Notes under the pieces: model-generated
What the model saw: only the letters and a program-made list of their open reading frames with translations
Told to the model about the DNA's origin: nothing
Databases searched by the model: none
From: Panorpa germanica
Lineage: Eukaryota; Arthropoda; Insecta; Mecoptera; Panorpidae
Direction of reading: 5' to 3'
DNA length: 64,000 bases
Assembly (NCBI GenBank): GCA_963678705.1
Contig: OY783204.1
Coordinates: forward strand, 806,001 to 870,000
Program-made: the position numbers and the translations under genes
In this document: positions 1-10,015 of the stretch, one piece after another
Position numbering within the stretch: position 1 is the stretch's first letter
How the letters are laid out: each line of letters begins with the position of its first letter

Positions 1-1
1 T

Positions 2-136
2 GAAATACAGGAAGAAGATTATGATGTGGAAATCATAGAAATATTAGACGATGATAATGAAGTTATTGAAATATTAGACTCTGACGATGAAATTGTAGAA
101 GTGTTAGACTCTGATGATGATATTGTAAAAGTATAA
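2..136 (+). CDS. C-terminus of an acidic repeat protein, partial
   Basis: An open frame entering from the left edge encodes 44 residues and ends at TAA 134-136. It consists of three near-repeats of hydrophobic quartets followed by Asp/Glu runs: EIIEILDDD, EVIEILDSDDE and EIVEVLDSDDD. This pattern resembles tandem SUMO-interaction motifs, although any acidic tail of low complexity could look the same. The polymerase gene begins 135 bases downstream on the same strand, so it is probably the upstream neighbour in the element. The rest of the protein is not visible and the family is not recognised. Confidence 0.5.
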   Translation, partial: EIQEEDYDVEIIEILDDDNEVIEILDSDDEIVEVLDSDDDIVKV

Positions 137-270
137 CATAGTGATTAATGCATATTTTTTTATGTAAAAATGTATGTTTTTTTATTTATGTAAAATTATA
201 TAAATAAATGAACTTTTAAACACAATTGTGATTTATATTTTGATTTTCAAACTGAAATATATAAGTTACA

Positions 271-3200
271 ATGGATAACGGTTGTAAGATTATTAAGCAT
301 ATGAGAACAATTATTGAACATTTGAATAGTTCAAATTATTTAAGTATTCAGTGGAAAAAGTGGTCTGATTATAATAAAATAAATATAAAGTTGTTAAATA
401 AGTTATTAAAAAATAATAAAAATACCTATTCAATTGGATATAAGCGAAGCATTGAAAGCAATATAAGTGTCTTAAAATATTTTCAAACATTGTTAGAAAA
501 TAAACAAAAAGTTGGAGGAGGAACTATAAATAGTTTAAAACGTAGTGATCGGATTAAATGGCAGGAAATAAATTCATCATTTAAAGGACGTGTTAGAACA
601 GGAGTGTTAAATAATTTAAGTCATATTGATCCATTACAATTTTTAAACGATGCATTTTATATGTTTGCATCTAGAATTAGAAATGCTTTAAAAAAATATT
701 GTGCTTTAAAAGTAAACGTAATATTTTGTGGTGAATTTGTTTTACCATCAGCTAAAGAAGAAGAACATATATTTGAATACAAATATTTTAATACTAAAAA
801 TAATGAAATTTTTGTATCAACAGACTTAAAACATTGGTATAAGGAAAATGTTATTGATGTTGTATTAAAAGATTTAGAAACTTTTTAAGAAAATCAAAGT
901 GGATGGGCTCTATATAAAATAGTGAATATGATAGTAAATATAAATCAATTTGTTCCATTTTATGGTTCATCATTTATTGACTTACCAGTTGAAATAAAAC
1001 GAAAAAAGGCTGTAATAAATGTTCAGAATGAAGATGATAAATGTTTTGTATGGGCAGTATTATCAGCGCTTTATCCAGCAAAATATAATGCTGAAAAAGT
1101 ATCGTCTTATAAGAGATATGTAAATTGTCTTAATTTAAATGGTGTAAAATTTCCAATGACATTATCCCAAATATCAAAATTTGAAAAACTTATTTAGTTT
1201 TATATCAATCAATGTGTATATTTTAAAAAAGAGCAAGAAAACATTTGTAACTATTCCTGTATATGTTAGTAAAATATATGAAAGTAAACATATTCACTTA
1301 TTAATGATTCAAAGTGATTATGAATTTGAAGAAGAAGAGCGAGACGAAGAGGATGAAGAAGATGTTGTTGAAAGTAATAATGAGGAATGCGACAATAAAA
1401 TAAAATTTCATTTTTGTTGGATAAAGAATTTATCAAGACTTGTTAGTAATCAACTTTCAAAAACAAATTGTAAGAAATTTATATGTGATCGATGTTTACA
1501 TTTCTTTAGAGATGAGTGCAAGTTTAAGGAACATTTACAAGACTGTGTTGGATTAGGACTGAGGCCAGTTAAACCAATAATGCCAGATAAGAATTCTAAT
1601 ATACTTGAGTTTAAAAACTTTAAGAGAAAAATTAGAAATGCATGTGTTATTTATGCAGACTTTGAAAGTATATTGGATAGTAATGTGACAAATATTGAAA
1701 CCAAGGGGGTATATCAAACACATATTGCACATAGCGTTGGATATTATGTAAAATATTCATATGATGACTCTAAATCTTATTATAATAGTTATCGTGGTGA
1801 AGATTGCGTTTGGTTTGTAAATGAATTAAAAGAGATTGCTTATAATGTTGAGGATATAATAAAAAATGTATTACCAATGAAAACATTGACGGCTCAACAA
1901 AAGATGGAATATTTAAATGCAATAAATTGTCATATATGTGAAAAACCGTTGCAACAAGACCGTGTTCGAGATCATTGTCATTTAACAGGAAATTATAGAG
2001 GACCAGCTCATAATGAATGTAATTTAAATTATAATGAAAGTTATGTGATTCCAATAATTTTTCACAATTTATCATCTTATGATTCACATTTTATAATAAT
2101 TGATTTAGCTACTGGAATAAGTGGAAGAACTTCTTTGCTACCAATTAATAAAGAGAAATATATTTCATTTACGAAATATGTGTATGGAACTAATATTTCA
2201 TTAAGATTTATTGATTCATATAGATTTATGGCTAGTTCTTTAAATAATTTGGCATCATATTTACCAAATAATAAACTTAAAATTTTAAAATCAGAATTTA
2301 ACATGTTAAGCAACGAAAAATTTAGTTTGTTAAGTAAAAAAGGTGTATTTCCTTATGATTATATAAATTCCTGGGAAAAGTTAAATGAGACAGCTTTACC
2401 ACCTCAGGATAATTTTTTTAATTTATTAAATGATAGTAACTTATCAGATACAGATTACAAACATGCACAAGATGTATGGAATACATTTCATATCAAAACA
2501 CTTGGTGAATATTCAGATTTGTACTTAAAAACCGATGTGTTATTACTTTGTGACATATTTGAAAATTTTCGAGATAATTGTTTAGACACGTATAAATTAG
2601 ATCCAGTGCATTATGTTTCTGCCCCAGGGTTATCTTGGGATTCTATGTTAAAAATTACAAAAATTAAACTTGAATTGTTTACTGATATAAATATGTGGCT
2701 ATTTATAGAGAAGGGTATCAGAGGTGGTATAAGTCAATGTTCAAACAGATATGCAGAGGCCAATAACAAATACATGAATGAAAAGTATAAACCTAAATTA
2801 CCTTCTAAATATCTAATGTATTTCGATGTTAATAACTTATACGGTCATGCAATGTCTCAATTCCTACCATATGGAAATTTTAAATGGTTAAACAACCAGG
2901 AAATATTGAAAATAAGTAATACTATATGCAATTTGTCAGAAACTAGCAATATTGGTTACATTTTAGAAGTAGATTTAACTTATCCTCAAAGTTTACATAA
3001 TCTCCATAAAGATTTACCGCTTTGTCCTGAGCATTGTATTGCACCAGGAAGTAAACATAAAAAACTTTTAACTACTTTATATGATAAGGAGAAATATATA
3101 ATTCATTATAGTAATTTAAAGCAATGTATACATTTAGGAATGCAAGTATCAAAAATACATCGAGTTTTAAAATTTAGTCAATCACCGTGGCTAAAAAACT

Positions 3201-4065
3201 ATATCGATTTAAATACAGAAAAATGGCTTCCAATGATTTTGAAAAAAACTTGTATAAATTAATGAATAATAGTGTATTTGGTAAGACAATGGAAAATGTT
3301 AGAAAACATCGTGATATAAAATTAAAAACAAAATGGGGTGGTCGATATGGAGTAAAAAGTTTAATAGCACGACCTAATTTTCATAGCCGAACAATTTTTA
3401 ATAAAAATGTTGTGGCTATTGAACTTTTAAAACCTAATATTACATTTAATAAACCTATATATGTTGGCTTTTCAATATTAGATTTATCTAAAACAGTAAT
3501 GTATGATTTTCATTACAATTATATGCAAAAAGAATTTTTTAATAATAATTTAAAGTTATTATATATTGATACTGACTCGTTAATATATGAAATTATCACA
3601 TCAGATATTTATGAAACTATAAAACGCGATATAAGTAAGTTTGATACAAGTGATTATAAAGAAAACAATCAATATTATAATATTCCCCGTGTAAATAAAA
3701 AGGTATTGGGTTTAATGAAGGATGAAAATAACGGTAAAATTATGACTCACTTTATAGGACTAAGATCGAAAATGTATACAATAAAAGTTAATAATAATGC
3801 CATTATAAAAAAAATAAAAGGAATAAAGACAAGTGTAGTGAAAAACCATATTTCTTTTGAAGATTATGAAAATTGTTTGAGAACTTTAAATGAAAAAAAT
3901 TGTACTCAGAGAGGAATAGTTTCAAAATTGCATAATGTGTACTCTATTAAGCAAACAAAAATTGCTTTAAGTCCTTTTGATGATAAACGGTGTATTATAA
4001 AAAACAGTACCGATACTTTGCCTTGGGGTTTTGATAGTTTTAGTGATAGCGATTTATTGTTATAA
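271..4065 (+). pseudogene. family B DNA polymerase of Maverick type, broken
   Basis: This is a protein-primed-type PolB gene in three frames. The N-terminal part runs 271-888, then continues in the same frame to 1197 after one stop (TAA 886-888). A frameshift at about 1190-1202 leads into the segment ending at 3262, and another at about 3215-3226 leads into 3187-4065. Visible motifs are a C2H2-like finger (about 1485-1550), exonuclease I with DFE (about 1652-1670), an HNH/treble-clef insert with CxxC and DHCH (about 1929-2030), exonuclease II with HNLSSYD (about 2060), exonuclease III with YLKTD (about 2525), polymerase A with DVNNLYG (about 2824), polymerase B with NNSVFGK (about 3265) and polymerase C with YIDTDS (about 3562). 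It would replicate the element. The breaks make a functional product unlikely. Confidence 0.9.
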
Positions 4066-4129
4066 GTATATTTTTAATGTAAAATAAATACATATTTATA
4101 ATAACCAGTAGTTTTATTTATTTAAAATG

Positions 4130-5059
4130 TTATACAATATTTTTAGCATCTATCCAACTGTTATGAGATTTATCTAAACCTAACCACTTTACAAAAACTT
4201 TATTTCCTTTTTTCTGTAAAACTTTCTCAACTAGATATATATCTGGATATTTTGTTTTTTGTAGTTCTTGTTCGTAAAACGCGCCTGCAATTGATTGGCC
4301 AAGAGAATCAGTAAGTAAATATGTGACTGGATTAGTTAGTTGCACTTTTGATATAGTAAATATTTCGGTACCCCAGTTAGGAGTATACCCTTTTGCAAAT
4401 AATGATTTGGTTTTGCTTAAGCGAACATAATCTCCAACTTTATAGCGACTTAAACCAACCCTTTTTATCCTATTGTATACATTTCCTAATAATTTTCTTT
4501 CATTTTTTATTGATACTTGAGATGGCTTCATATTAATTGTTGAATGATGAGTATTATTATATTTGTTAACAAGTGCATCAATGTTATTAATCCAATTATA
4601 GTTGCCTTTTATACTAAAATCTTTCCACATAGCATTTTTTAGAGTTCTATTAAATCTTTCAACAATGGATGCTTTTATATTACTAAATGTACTATAATGG
4701 TTTATGCCATAATAATTTGTTACTTTTTTAAATTCAGAGTTATAAAATTCCTTTCCGTTATCTGTTTGTAAGTTTTTCGGAACCTTATTTTTATTTTTTA
4801 TTAAAATATTTTCAAATGCAACAGTAACGTCTTTTGCAGATTTTGATTTTACTGGAACTGCCCATGCATATTTAGAAAATATATCAATTACTGTGAGTAA
4901 ATACTTGTAACCTTTGTTTTCTTTTGCATACGGAATCATTTCTACTAAATCAACTTGCCAACTATCATTTAGACCTTTTATGATTACATGTCTACGCTTA
5001 TAGTTTTTACGTGCAGGTTTATGTAACTCATTAATTATACCTATTTTTGTTTTGCTCAT
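4130..5059 (-). CDS. Maverick-type integrase with chromodomain-like tail
   Basis: A 309-residue rve-family integrase. The catalytic residues appear to be Asp37 (WQVDLVEM), Asp100 (LQTDNGKEF) and Glu134 (IVERFNRT), giving a D,D,E arrangement. The C-terminal 35-40 residues (YLVEKVLQKKGNKVFVKWLG) look like a chromodomain, as is usual for Maverick integrases, and could guide integration to marked chromatin. I see no clear N-terminal HHCC zinc finger, so the gene may be short at its 5' end. Its stop lies 64 bp from the convergent polymerase stop. The frame is fully open, unlike the polymerase. Confidence 0.88.
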   Translation of the reverse strand: MSKTKIGIINELHKPARKNYKRRHVIIKGLNDSWQVDLVEMIPYAKENKGYKYLLTVIDIFSKYAWAVPVKSKSAKDVTVAFENILIKNKNKVPKNLQTDNGKEFYNSEFKKVTNYYGINHYSTFSNIKASIVERFNRTLKNAMWKDFSIKGNYNWINNIDALVNKYNNTHHSTINMKPSQVSIKNERKLLGNVYNRIKRVGLSRYKVGDYVRLSKTKSLFAKGYTPNWGTEIFTISKVQLTNPVTYLLTDSLGQSIAGAFYEQELQKTKYPDIYLVEKVLQKKGNKVFVKWLGLDKSHNSWIDAKNIV

Positions 5060-5084
5060 ACTTATTATTATTACACAAAATTTA

Positions 5085-5312
5085 TCAAGAACTAATATCT
5101 AAACTATGTTTTGTTTTTAATTCTGTAATTAATGTTGCAATTTTTTTATTTACTTCAATAAAGTTTTGAAAGTTATTAATATAAGCATCATGAATATCTT
5201 TCTCTGCAGCTTTTAAACGTCTATCTATATTAATTAAATCATTTTTTGATACTGTTTCGTGCCGAGTAATTTTTTTCTTATGTATGTGTACTCCAAATTT
5301 GTTAATAGTCAT
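5085..5312 (-). CDS. small basic/helical protein of unknown function
   Basis: A 75-residue frame between the integrase and the 423-residue gene on the same strand, with 25- and 56-bp gaps. The N-terminal third is basic (KFGVHIHKKK); the rest is rich in Lys, Glu, Ile and Leu and could form a helix or short coiled coil. I do not recognise the family. Tight spacing in a same-strand block is the main argument that it is a real gene. Confidence 0.5.
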   Translation of the reverse strand: MTINKFGVHIHKKKITRHETVSKNDLINIDRRLKAAEKDIHDAYINNFQNFIEVNKKIATLITELKTKHSLDISS

Positions 5313-5368
5313 GTTACTTACATGAGTAGTTATAAATTAATGAAAAAGAAGGGAATGTGTTTAAGTAT

Positions 5369-6640
5369 TTATATAATAATATTAGCTTCTTTTAATTCTT
5401 CAACTATTGAAATAATTTCATTGTCATGTGATGTATTGCCAGCCGTTTTTGAACTAATTAGTAATCTTAGTCTATCAACTAATTCGTTTGGATTATCCCA
5501 ATAAATGTAATCTTTTGGATTTTTATTGAAAGTCATATAATTTGGAATTAGGTTATTGAAACCTTTGCCAAAACGTTTATCATTTGGCAAACCAACTGAG
5601 GACGTACGCTGTAAAAGTCTTGATCGAACGTTTTGCAATTTTTCTGAAGAATATGGTGTTGAAGACGCTGGGGCAATTAATTTTGTTTGAGGAGGAAATA
5701 ATAATGATATAATTTTTTTGTATTTTATACCTTTGCTAGATTTAATTTTACCATTAGGTAAATATAATGTTCTATGTGCATTAGTATCATTTAAAATTGT
5801 TTTGTAGTCCTCTAAATCTTCCTCACTATAAATATTTGCGCTTGGATCTATTTTAAAAAGCAATTCATATAATCCAGGAGATGATTTATATTTTTTATCT
5901 CCTATTATTATACCCTCTTTATCAAACGTAACCAGTGTTTTTCCTAATATTAAATTACCGTCTTCTAAATTTATACCAAATATGTGATCAAATATACTAG
6001 GATCACCTTCACGCCTATTAAAATCAATTAAATATTGAAAGGCGTATTTATCAACTTGCTTTTTAAGATTTTCTTCAATATCAGACAGTTCTTTAGATGC
6101 CTTAAATAAGTTTGGATCATGGACTCTACTATATTCTAAGGGTTCATTTGATTCAAAAACCTCATCATCTAACTGACTAAGTTCCATTGTTGGTTCTTTA
6201 GCTAATGTTAAATCATTTTGCTGTTCTGGTATAAATGTAGTACCTAGTGGTTCTTTTAACATGGTATTTAATTTAGATTTAATTGTTTTAACCTTGAAAT
6301 CATACGGTTTTGTATCAATATCTTGTTTGATTGGTTGCACTAATTTAATGTTGGAAGCACTTTTATTAGCTAGTATGTTTAGTGGTGTAGTTATTGGTTC
6401 AAGCTGTTTGTCAAGGTACCTTTGTGCCTCAGATTCCCCTAGTTTTAATGCAAGATACTTTTGTCTTATAGAATCGCTTGATTTAATAATATCGCGTGTT
6501 AATTTTTTATCTTCATCATTAGTCGTATTGCTTATTATTTTAGGTTTACTATTCTTTTTTTTAAATCTAGTAGGAGAAGTCTTTGTTTTAACTACAGTAT
6601 TTTTTGCACGCTTCTTTGATTTAAACATGGTAACATGCAA
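5369..6640 (-). CDS. 423-residue element protein of uncharacterised family
   Basis: A long open frame that starts at 6640, with a second possible Met at 6628. Residues 1-40 are strongly basic (KSKKRAK, TRFKKKN), suggesting nucleic-acid or nuclear binding. The middle is acidic and disordered-looking. About residues 200-330 form the conserved-looking core, including SSPGLYELLFKIDP, a TNAHRTLY segment and SKGIKYKKIISLLFP. I associate this core pattern with uncharacterised insect proteins found near Maverick-type genes, but cannot name a function. It may be a virion or DNA-packaging accessory protein; that is only inference from position. The phased repeat array lies directly upstream. Confidence 0.7.
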   Translation of the reverse strand: MHVTMFKSKKRAKNTVVKTKTSPTRFKKKNSKPKIISNTTNDEDKKLTRDIIKSSDSIRQKYLALKLGESEAQRYLDKQLEPITTPLNILANKSASNIKLVQPIKQDIDTKPYDFKVKTIKSKLNTMLKEPLGTTFIPEQQNDLTLAKEPTMELSQLDDEVFESNEPLEYSRVHDPNLFKASKELSDIEENLKKQVDKYAFQYLIDFNRREGDPSIFDHIFGINLEDGNLILGKTLVTFDKEGIIIGDKKYKSSPGLYELLFKIDPSANIYSEEDLEDYKTILNDTNAHRTLYLPNGKIKSSKGIKYKKIISLLFPPQTKLIAPASSTPYSSEKLQNVRSRLLQRTSSVGLPNDKRFGKGFNNLIPNYMTFNKNPKDYIYWDNPNELVDRLRLLISSKTAGNTSHDNEIISIVEELKEANIII

Positions 6641-6654
6641 ACTTTATGCAACTT

Positions 6655-6762
6655 AAACGTAAACCTAACGTAATTTAACGTAATTTGATCGTAATTAAAC
6701 GTAATTTAAACGTAACTTGAACGTAACCTGAACGTATCCTGAACGTTTATTAAGATTACGTT
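6655..6762 (-). promoter_or_regulatory. array of helically phased ACGTAA-type boxes
   Basis: CGT cores begin at 6658, 6669, 6679, 6690, 6700, 6711, 6722, 6733 and 6744, with a further one at 6759. Nine successive cores are spaced 11,10,11,10,11,11,11,11 bp, one turn of B-DNA; the last is 15 bp away. The flanks vary (AACGTAA, ATCGTAA, AACGTAT), so this is a maintained pattern rather than a pure microsatellite. It starts about 15 bp upstream of the minus-strand start codon at 6640. It could be a promoter or operator for that gene, or an iteron-like replication or packaging site. Confidence 0.6.
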
Positions 6763-6831
6763 GATATAAATATGTGGGTGCGTATGTTATTATTAAGATG
6801 GTTACCTCAACACTGATTATTATTGTAAAGG

Positions 6832-7260
6832 TTACTTGGTTATATCTAAAAACATATCAAATCCTTTTCTGTATCGCCCTTTATTTAAGTCACTATTTTT
6901 ATCTATTACCATAAAGGAATATTTATTTGAATCCCAACATAAATTACAGACTTGTTTAAACTCTAGAAAACTTGGAAAGTCAAAGTTAACATGATCATCA
7001 TATATATGCTTTAAATTTAAGTCATCTTGCTTGAATAATATAATAAAATTAGTATTATCCCGTATTAATTGCTTTGGAATTTTGCTGTAAGTCTGACATA
7101 AATAGAAAGAGTCTATCAAATTATGACGGCCCATGCTAAAAAAATTTCGAATATTATTTTGTTTATCGCAAGCAACATCATCAAATATGAATATAGAATT
7201 GGGGCTAGCATCTTCAGGTCTAATAATCTCTTCATTGTCAGTGTATGTATAGTATCCCAT
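6832..7260 (-). CDS. packaging-type (FtsK/HerA, A32-like) ATPase, C-terminal half
   Basis: A 142-residue protein with a clear Walker B segment (SIFIFDDVA, about residues 22-30). It is followed by RHNLIDSFYLCQTYSKIPKQ and a sensor-like NFIILFKQ segment, the arrangement of A32-like DNA-packaging ATPases of Mavericks and nucleocytoplasmic large DNA viruses. The Walker A loop, expected roughly 80-100 residues earlier, is missing. Only 77 bp separate this start from a divergent gene, so the N-terminal half is lost, displaced or on an unseen exon. As it stands it should not hydrolyse ATP. Confidence 0.72.
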   Translation of the reverse strand: MGYYTYTDNEEIIRPEDASPNSIFIFDDVACDKQNNIRNFFSMGRHNLIDSFYLCQTYSKIPKQLIRDNTNFIILFKQDDLNLKHIYDDHVNFDFPSFLEFKQVCNLCWDSNKYSFMVIDKNSDLNKGRYRKGFDMFLDITK

Positions 7261-7337
7261 ACCATTAATATTCTTTATAATTTGTACTAATTAGTATCAT
7301 TAAAATCATTAAAGAGTAACCATCTCATAATTAAATA
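7261..7337. promoter_or_regulatory. short divergent intergenic region
   Basis: Seventy-seven A+T-rich bases lie between the divergent starts at 7260 (minus) and 7338 (plus). If both frames are expressed they must share this space for promoters. No specific box is convincing. The break in the ATPase gene may also lie here. Confidence 0.25.
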
Positions 7338-7712
7338 ATGGATTATAAATTTTTAAATGATCATGAACAAGTTTCGAAAACGATTTCAAAAGTTGGAGCT
7401 ATTTTAAAAAAATATAAAGAAAATGAGTGTTTACTAGAAAATCTTACTGATGAGGAATTACATTATTTACCGACAGAGTTTTTCTTGCATTATATAATGT
7501 TCTCTACCGATATTGAACAAAACTGGAACCGGCTCCCAATGTATTTAAAAGAAAATCAAAATATACAAGGACGTCGATTATGTTACAAACATTATAACAA
7601 AGGAAACATACAAAGAGATGGTCCTCCATGTCAAATAAGAAACTGTTATGATTGTAATTATATGTTATATTATGATTCTAATGGATGTAGTTATACCCTA
7701 ATAAATAAATAA
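7338..7712 (+). CDS. 124-residue Cys-containing protein, unknown
   Basis: The only plus-strand frame among the minus-strand genes of this part of the element. The N-terminal two thirds look helical. The C-terminal third has a Cys/His-rich stretch (CYKHYNKGNIQRDGPPC, then CYDCN), which could be a small zinc-binding site. No family is recognised. The frame is open, ends in a double TAA and is followed by an A+T-rich spacer. Confidence 0.5.
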   Translation: MDYKFLNDHEQVSKTISKVGAILKKYKENECLLENLTDEELHYLPTEFFLHYIMFSTDIEQNWNRLPMYLKENQNIQGRRLCYKHYNKGNIQRDGPPCQIRNCYDCNYMLYYDSNGCSYTLINK

Positions 7713-7768
7713 ATAAAAGAATTATATACATTTTAAATTTATATATATATATATTATAAATTAAGTAA

Positions 7769-8095
7769 TTACAATAGTTTTGATATTTCTTCTAATATAT
7801 ACGACATGTTTGAAATTATTATCATTTTTAATAATATATCATTAGAATTTAACTCTTCACATTCGTAAAATAAAAATTGAGTTAAAATCTCTTTCGAAAC
7901 ACCAATATTTTTATTTTTTAAATACATTACAATACTATTTAAAAATATATTATATGTTTTAAACAAATTAATTTGCATTTTAGAAAAATGTTTACCAATA
8001 GCATTAATATAATCATTTAAGGATAAGAAATGTATTAAATCAAAAATATTTAAAAATACTGAAATATGAGTTTTAAATTTTGGAAATAATTGCAA
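7769..8095 (-). CDS. 108-residue frame, possible frameshifted tail of the next gene
   Basis: This frame overlaps the 3' end of the 8073-9368 gene by 23 bp in another frame. Its Met lies inside the overlap and is not a convincing start. Leu/Ile/Asn-rich helical sequence continues the composition of the larger protein. The simplest reading is one gene of about 540 residues split by a frameshift near 8080-8095. A separate overlapping gene, or ribosomal frameshifting, is possible. Confidence 0.45.
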   Translation of the reverse strand: MQLFPKFKTHISVFLNIFDLIHFLSLNDYINAIGKHFSKMQINLFKTYNIFLNSIVMYLKNKNIGVSKEILTQFLFYECEELNSNDILLKMIIISNMSYILEEISKLL

Positions 8096-9368
8096 TACTA
8101 TTTGGATTAAATATATTTATTTTATAGTTTGTTGCTATTAATATATTCGATGGTATTAACAATTGACCATTAAACATATTAATCAATTGCTTAATATGCT
8201 CTATAAGCTCAAAATAATCACATAAATTTAACTTTAGTCCAAAATTATATTTATTATAAATGTAAATTTCTGGTTCAAACTGATTAATACAATTTAAACC
8301 TATTTTGATTGAATACATATCTTTTTTTAATAATATAGGTGTTTCATTAAATAAAAATGGAACTGCAGTCAATTTAGAAGGAGTCAAATTTGTATTAATA
8401 CCCTCATTGTTTAAGCAAGTTGTAATTTCAGACATATTCTGTATCTCAATATCTGAATTTAATGATTCAGGTAATGAAAAATCTTCATCAAAAAACAAAG
8501 GATCAATATCTAAATTTACTAGCTCTGTATCGTCTTCCAAATTAAAAATCGTTTCCATTTTTTGATAAGTTATATATATATATTCTTGAGCCTTATTGTA
8601 TAATTTAATTTTGAAAAAGTCTATGCACAAAGTTTTTATTTCTTGTTCCAACAGCTCCAAATTTATTTTTGATGATATATGACTTAAATTATTAAATAAA
8701 TCAATATTGTTATTTATATTATTTTTAATAAAACACTCATAAAAATTAATGTTGTGATTTTTATAATTAATACTTTGAGTATCCTTTAAATCATTAAACA
8801 AATTATTTTGAACTTGATGTAAAGATTTATCCACTAACTTTGAACACAAATTATAATTTTTTAATGTTACTGTTATACAATTAGATATATTAAGCAAGTT
8901 GTCCCAAGATTCTTTCTGCAAATAAACAGAAGATGATTTAAGTTTTTGTTCGTTCAAATCTTGCTGTTGACATTGTATATTTTCTTCAAGAACCATAGTT
9001 GGCTTTTCATAAAAGGTTTGAAAATATATTGTGTAATTTGATAAGGTTATGTGAGGCTGTTCTAAATATTCACTTGCTTCAAAATAATTGGAAATAATAT
9101 TTTTGTTATTTAACAGAATATTCCAATCTTGCTCGAATATAATAATACCATTTCCATTAACCTTTTCTATTTTTAAAATTGCTTCACATAAATTAGTTAC
9201 TTTAATTCCAATTATCACTTGTTTTGATTTACTGTTATTTAAATAATATAATGATTTTAATAAATATACAGAATCATTATATGTTGGTTTAGAATCTGAT
9301 TCATTACTGCTAACACTTAACTTTTTATCGTGATTTAATTTTGGATATGGTTTGTAACGATAGGCCAT
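8073..9368 (-). CDS. 431-residue protein of unknown family
   Basis: A long open frame with start at 9368. Residues about 45-110 (QVIIGIKVTNLCEAILKI through FEQDWNILL) and about 345-415 (MYSIKIGLNCINQFEPEIYI through LCDYFELIEHIK) share a similar beta-rich then helical layout, so the protein may contain two diverged copies of one fold. The linker is Asn/Ser/Glu-rich with an acidic segment (DDTELVNLDIDPLFFDEDF). It could be a structural protein of the element, but I have no family evidence. Confidence 0.6.
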   Translation of the reverse strand: MAYRYKPYPKLNHDKKLSVSSNESDSKPTYNDSVYLLKSLYYLNNSKSKQVIIGIKVTNLCEAILKIEKVNGNGIIIFEQDWNILLNNKNIISNYFEASEYLEQPHITLSNYTIYFQTFYEKPTMVLEENIQCQQQDLNEQKLKSSSVYLQKESWDNLLNISNCITVTLKNYNLCSKLVDKSLHQVQNNLFNDLKDTQSINYKNHNINFYECFIKNNINNNIDLFNNLSHISSKINLELLEQEIKTLCIDFFKIKLYNKAQEYIYITYQKMETIFNLEDDTELVNLDIDPLFFDEDFSLPESLNSDIEIQNMSEITTCLNNEGINTNLTPSKLTAVPFLFNETPILLKKDMYSIKIGLNCINQFEPEIYIYNKYNFGLKLNLCDYFELIEHIKQLINMFNGQLLIPSNILIATNYKINIFNPNSIAIISKI

Positions 9369-9485
9369 TATTATAAAATGTTTAGTTAAACTTGTTAAAA
9401 TATTTATTTATAACTGAAGAAAATATAAAATATCTACAGCTTATATACTCTAATCCCCCCTCAAAAATTAATAAAATTTTCAGCC

Positions 9486-9920
9486 TTAGTCATTATCCCT
9501 AACTTCTAACTCTTCATCTGTCATTATCCATTCTAAAGAATCCATACTTCCAAAACCCTCATCTGATGAGCCTAATATAAACGCTAAACCATTTCTAAAA
9601 TCTCTGTAAAAAGTATTCTTGTGTGTAACATATCTATTATAAAATTGAAACTCATCAAACATATTAAAATCTAACATTAAATAACACTCTAACCCACAAT
9701 TTAATTTCAAATCTATACATAAATTAAATTCATTTGCTATATGTAATACATGTAAATAAACTACATCAATATTATCAATTAATACTGTTAGTACTAATTC
9801 CGAACATCCAATAAAAGGTCGACAATTTATATTAATATTCACTAACTTAGGTAAAATAAAAATATTATCTCCTTCATTCAACTCAAATAATAAGCGACTG
9901 CTAAAACTTTTCATATACAT
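9486..9920 (-). CDS. 144-residue protein, unknown
   Basis: An open frame 117 bp upstream of the 431-residue gene and on the same strand. It is rich in beta-type hydrophobic segments (NIFILPKLVNININC, LVLTVLIDNIDVVYLHVL) and has an acidic C-terminus. No signal peptide or known motif is seen. A lone AACGTAA-type box lies about 25-35 bp upstream (near 9947-9953), like those of the phased array, and may be a shared promoter element. Confidence 0.5.
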   Translation of the reverse strand: MYMKSFSSRLLFELNEGDNIFILPKLVNININCRPFIGCSELVLTVLIDNIDVVYLHVLHIANEFNLCIDLKLNCGLECYLMLDFNMFDEFQFYNRYVTHKNTFYRDFRNGLAFILGSSDEGFGSMDSLEWIMTDEELEVRDND

Positions 9921-10015
9921 TATAATATATTTATTATAACTAAAACGTAATATTGATTCAAACTTTAAAGCTAAAAATTATATGATGCACATAACATATA
10001 ACGCTAATTTAAAAA

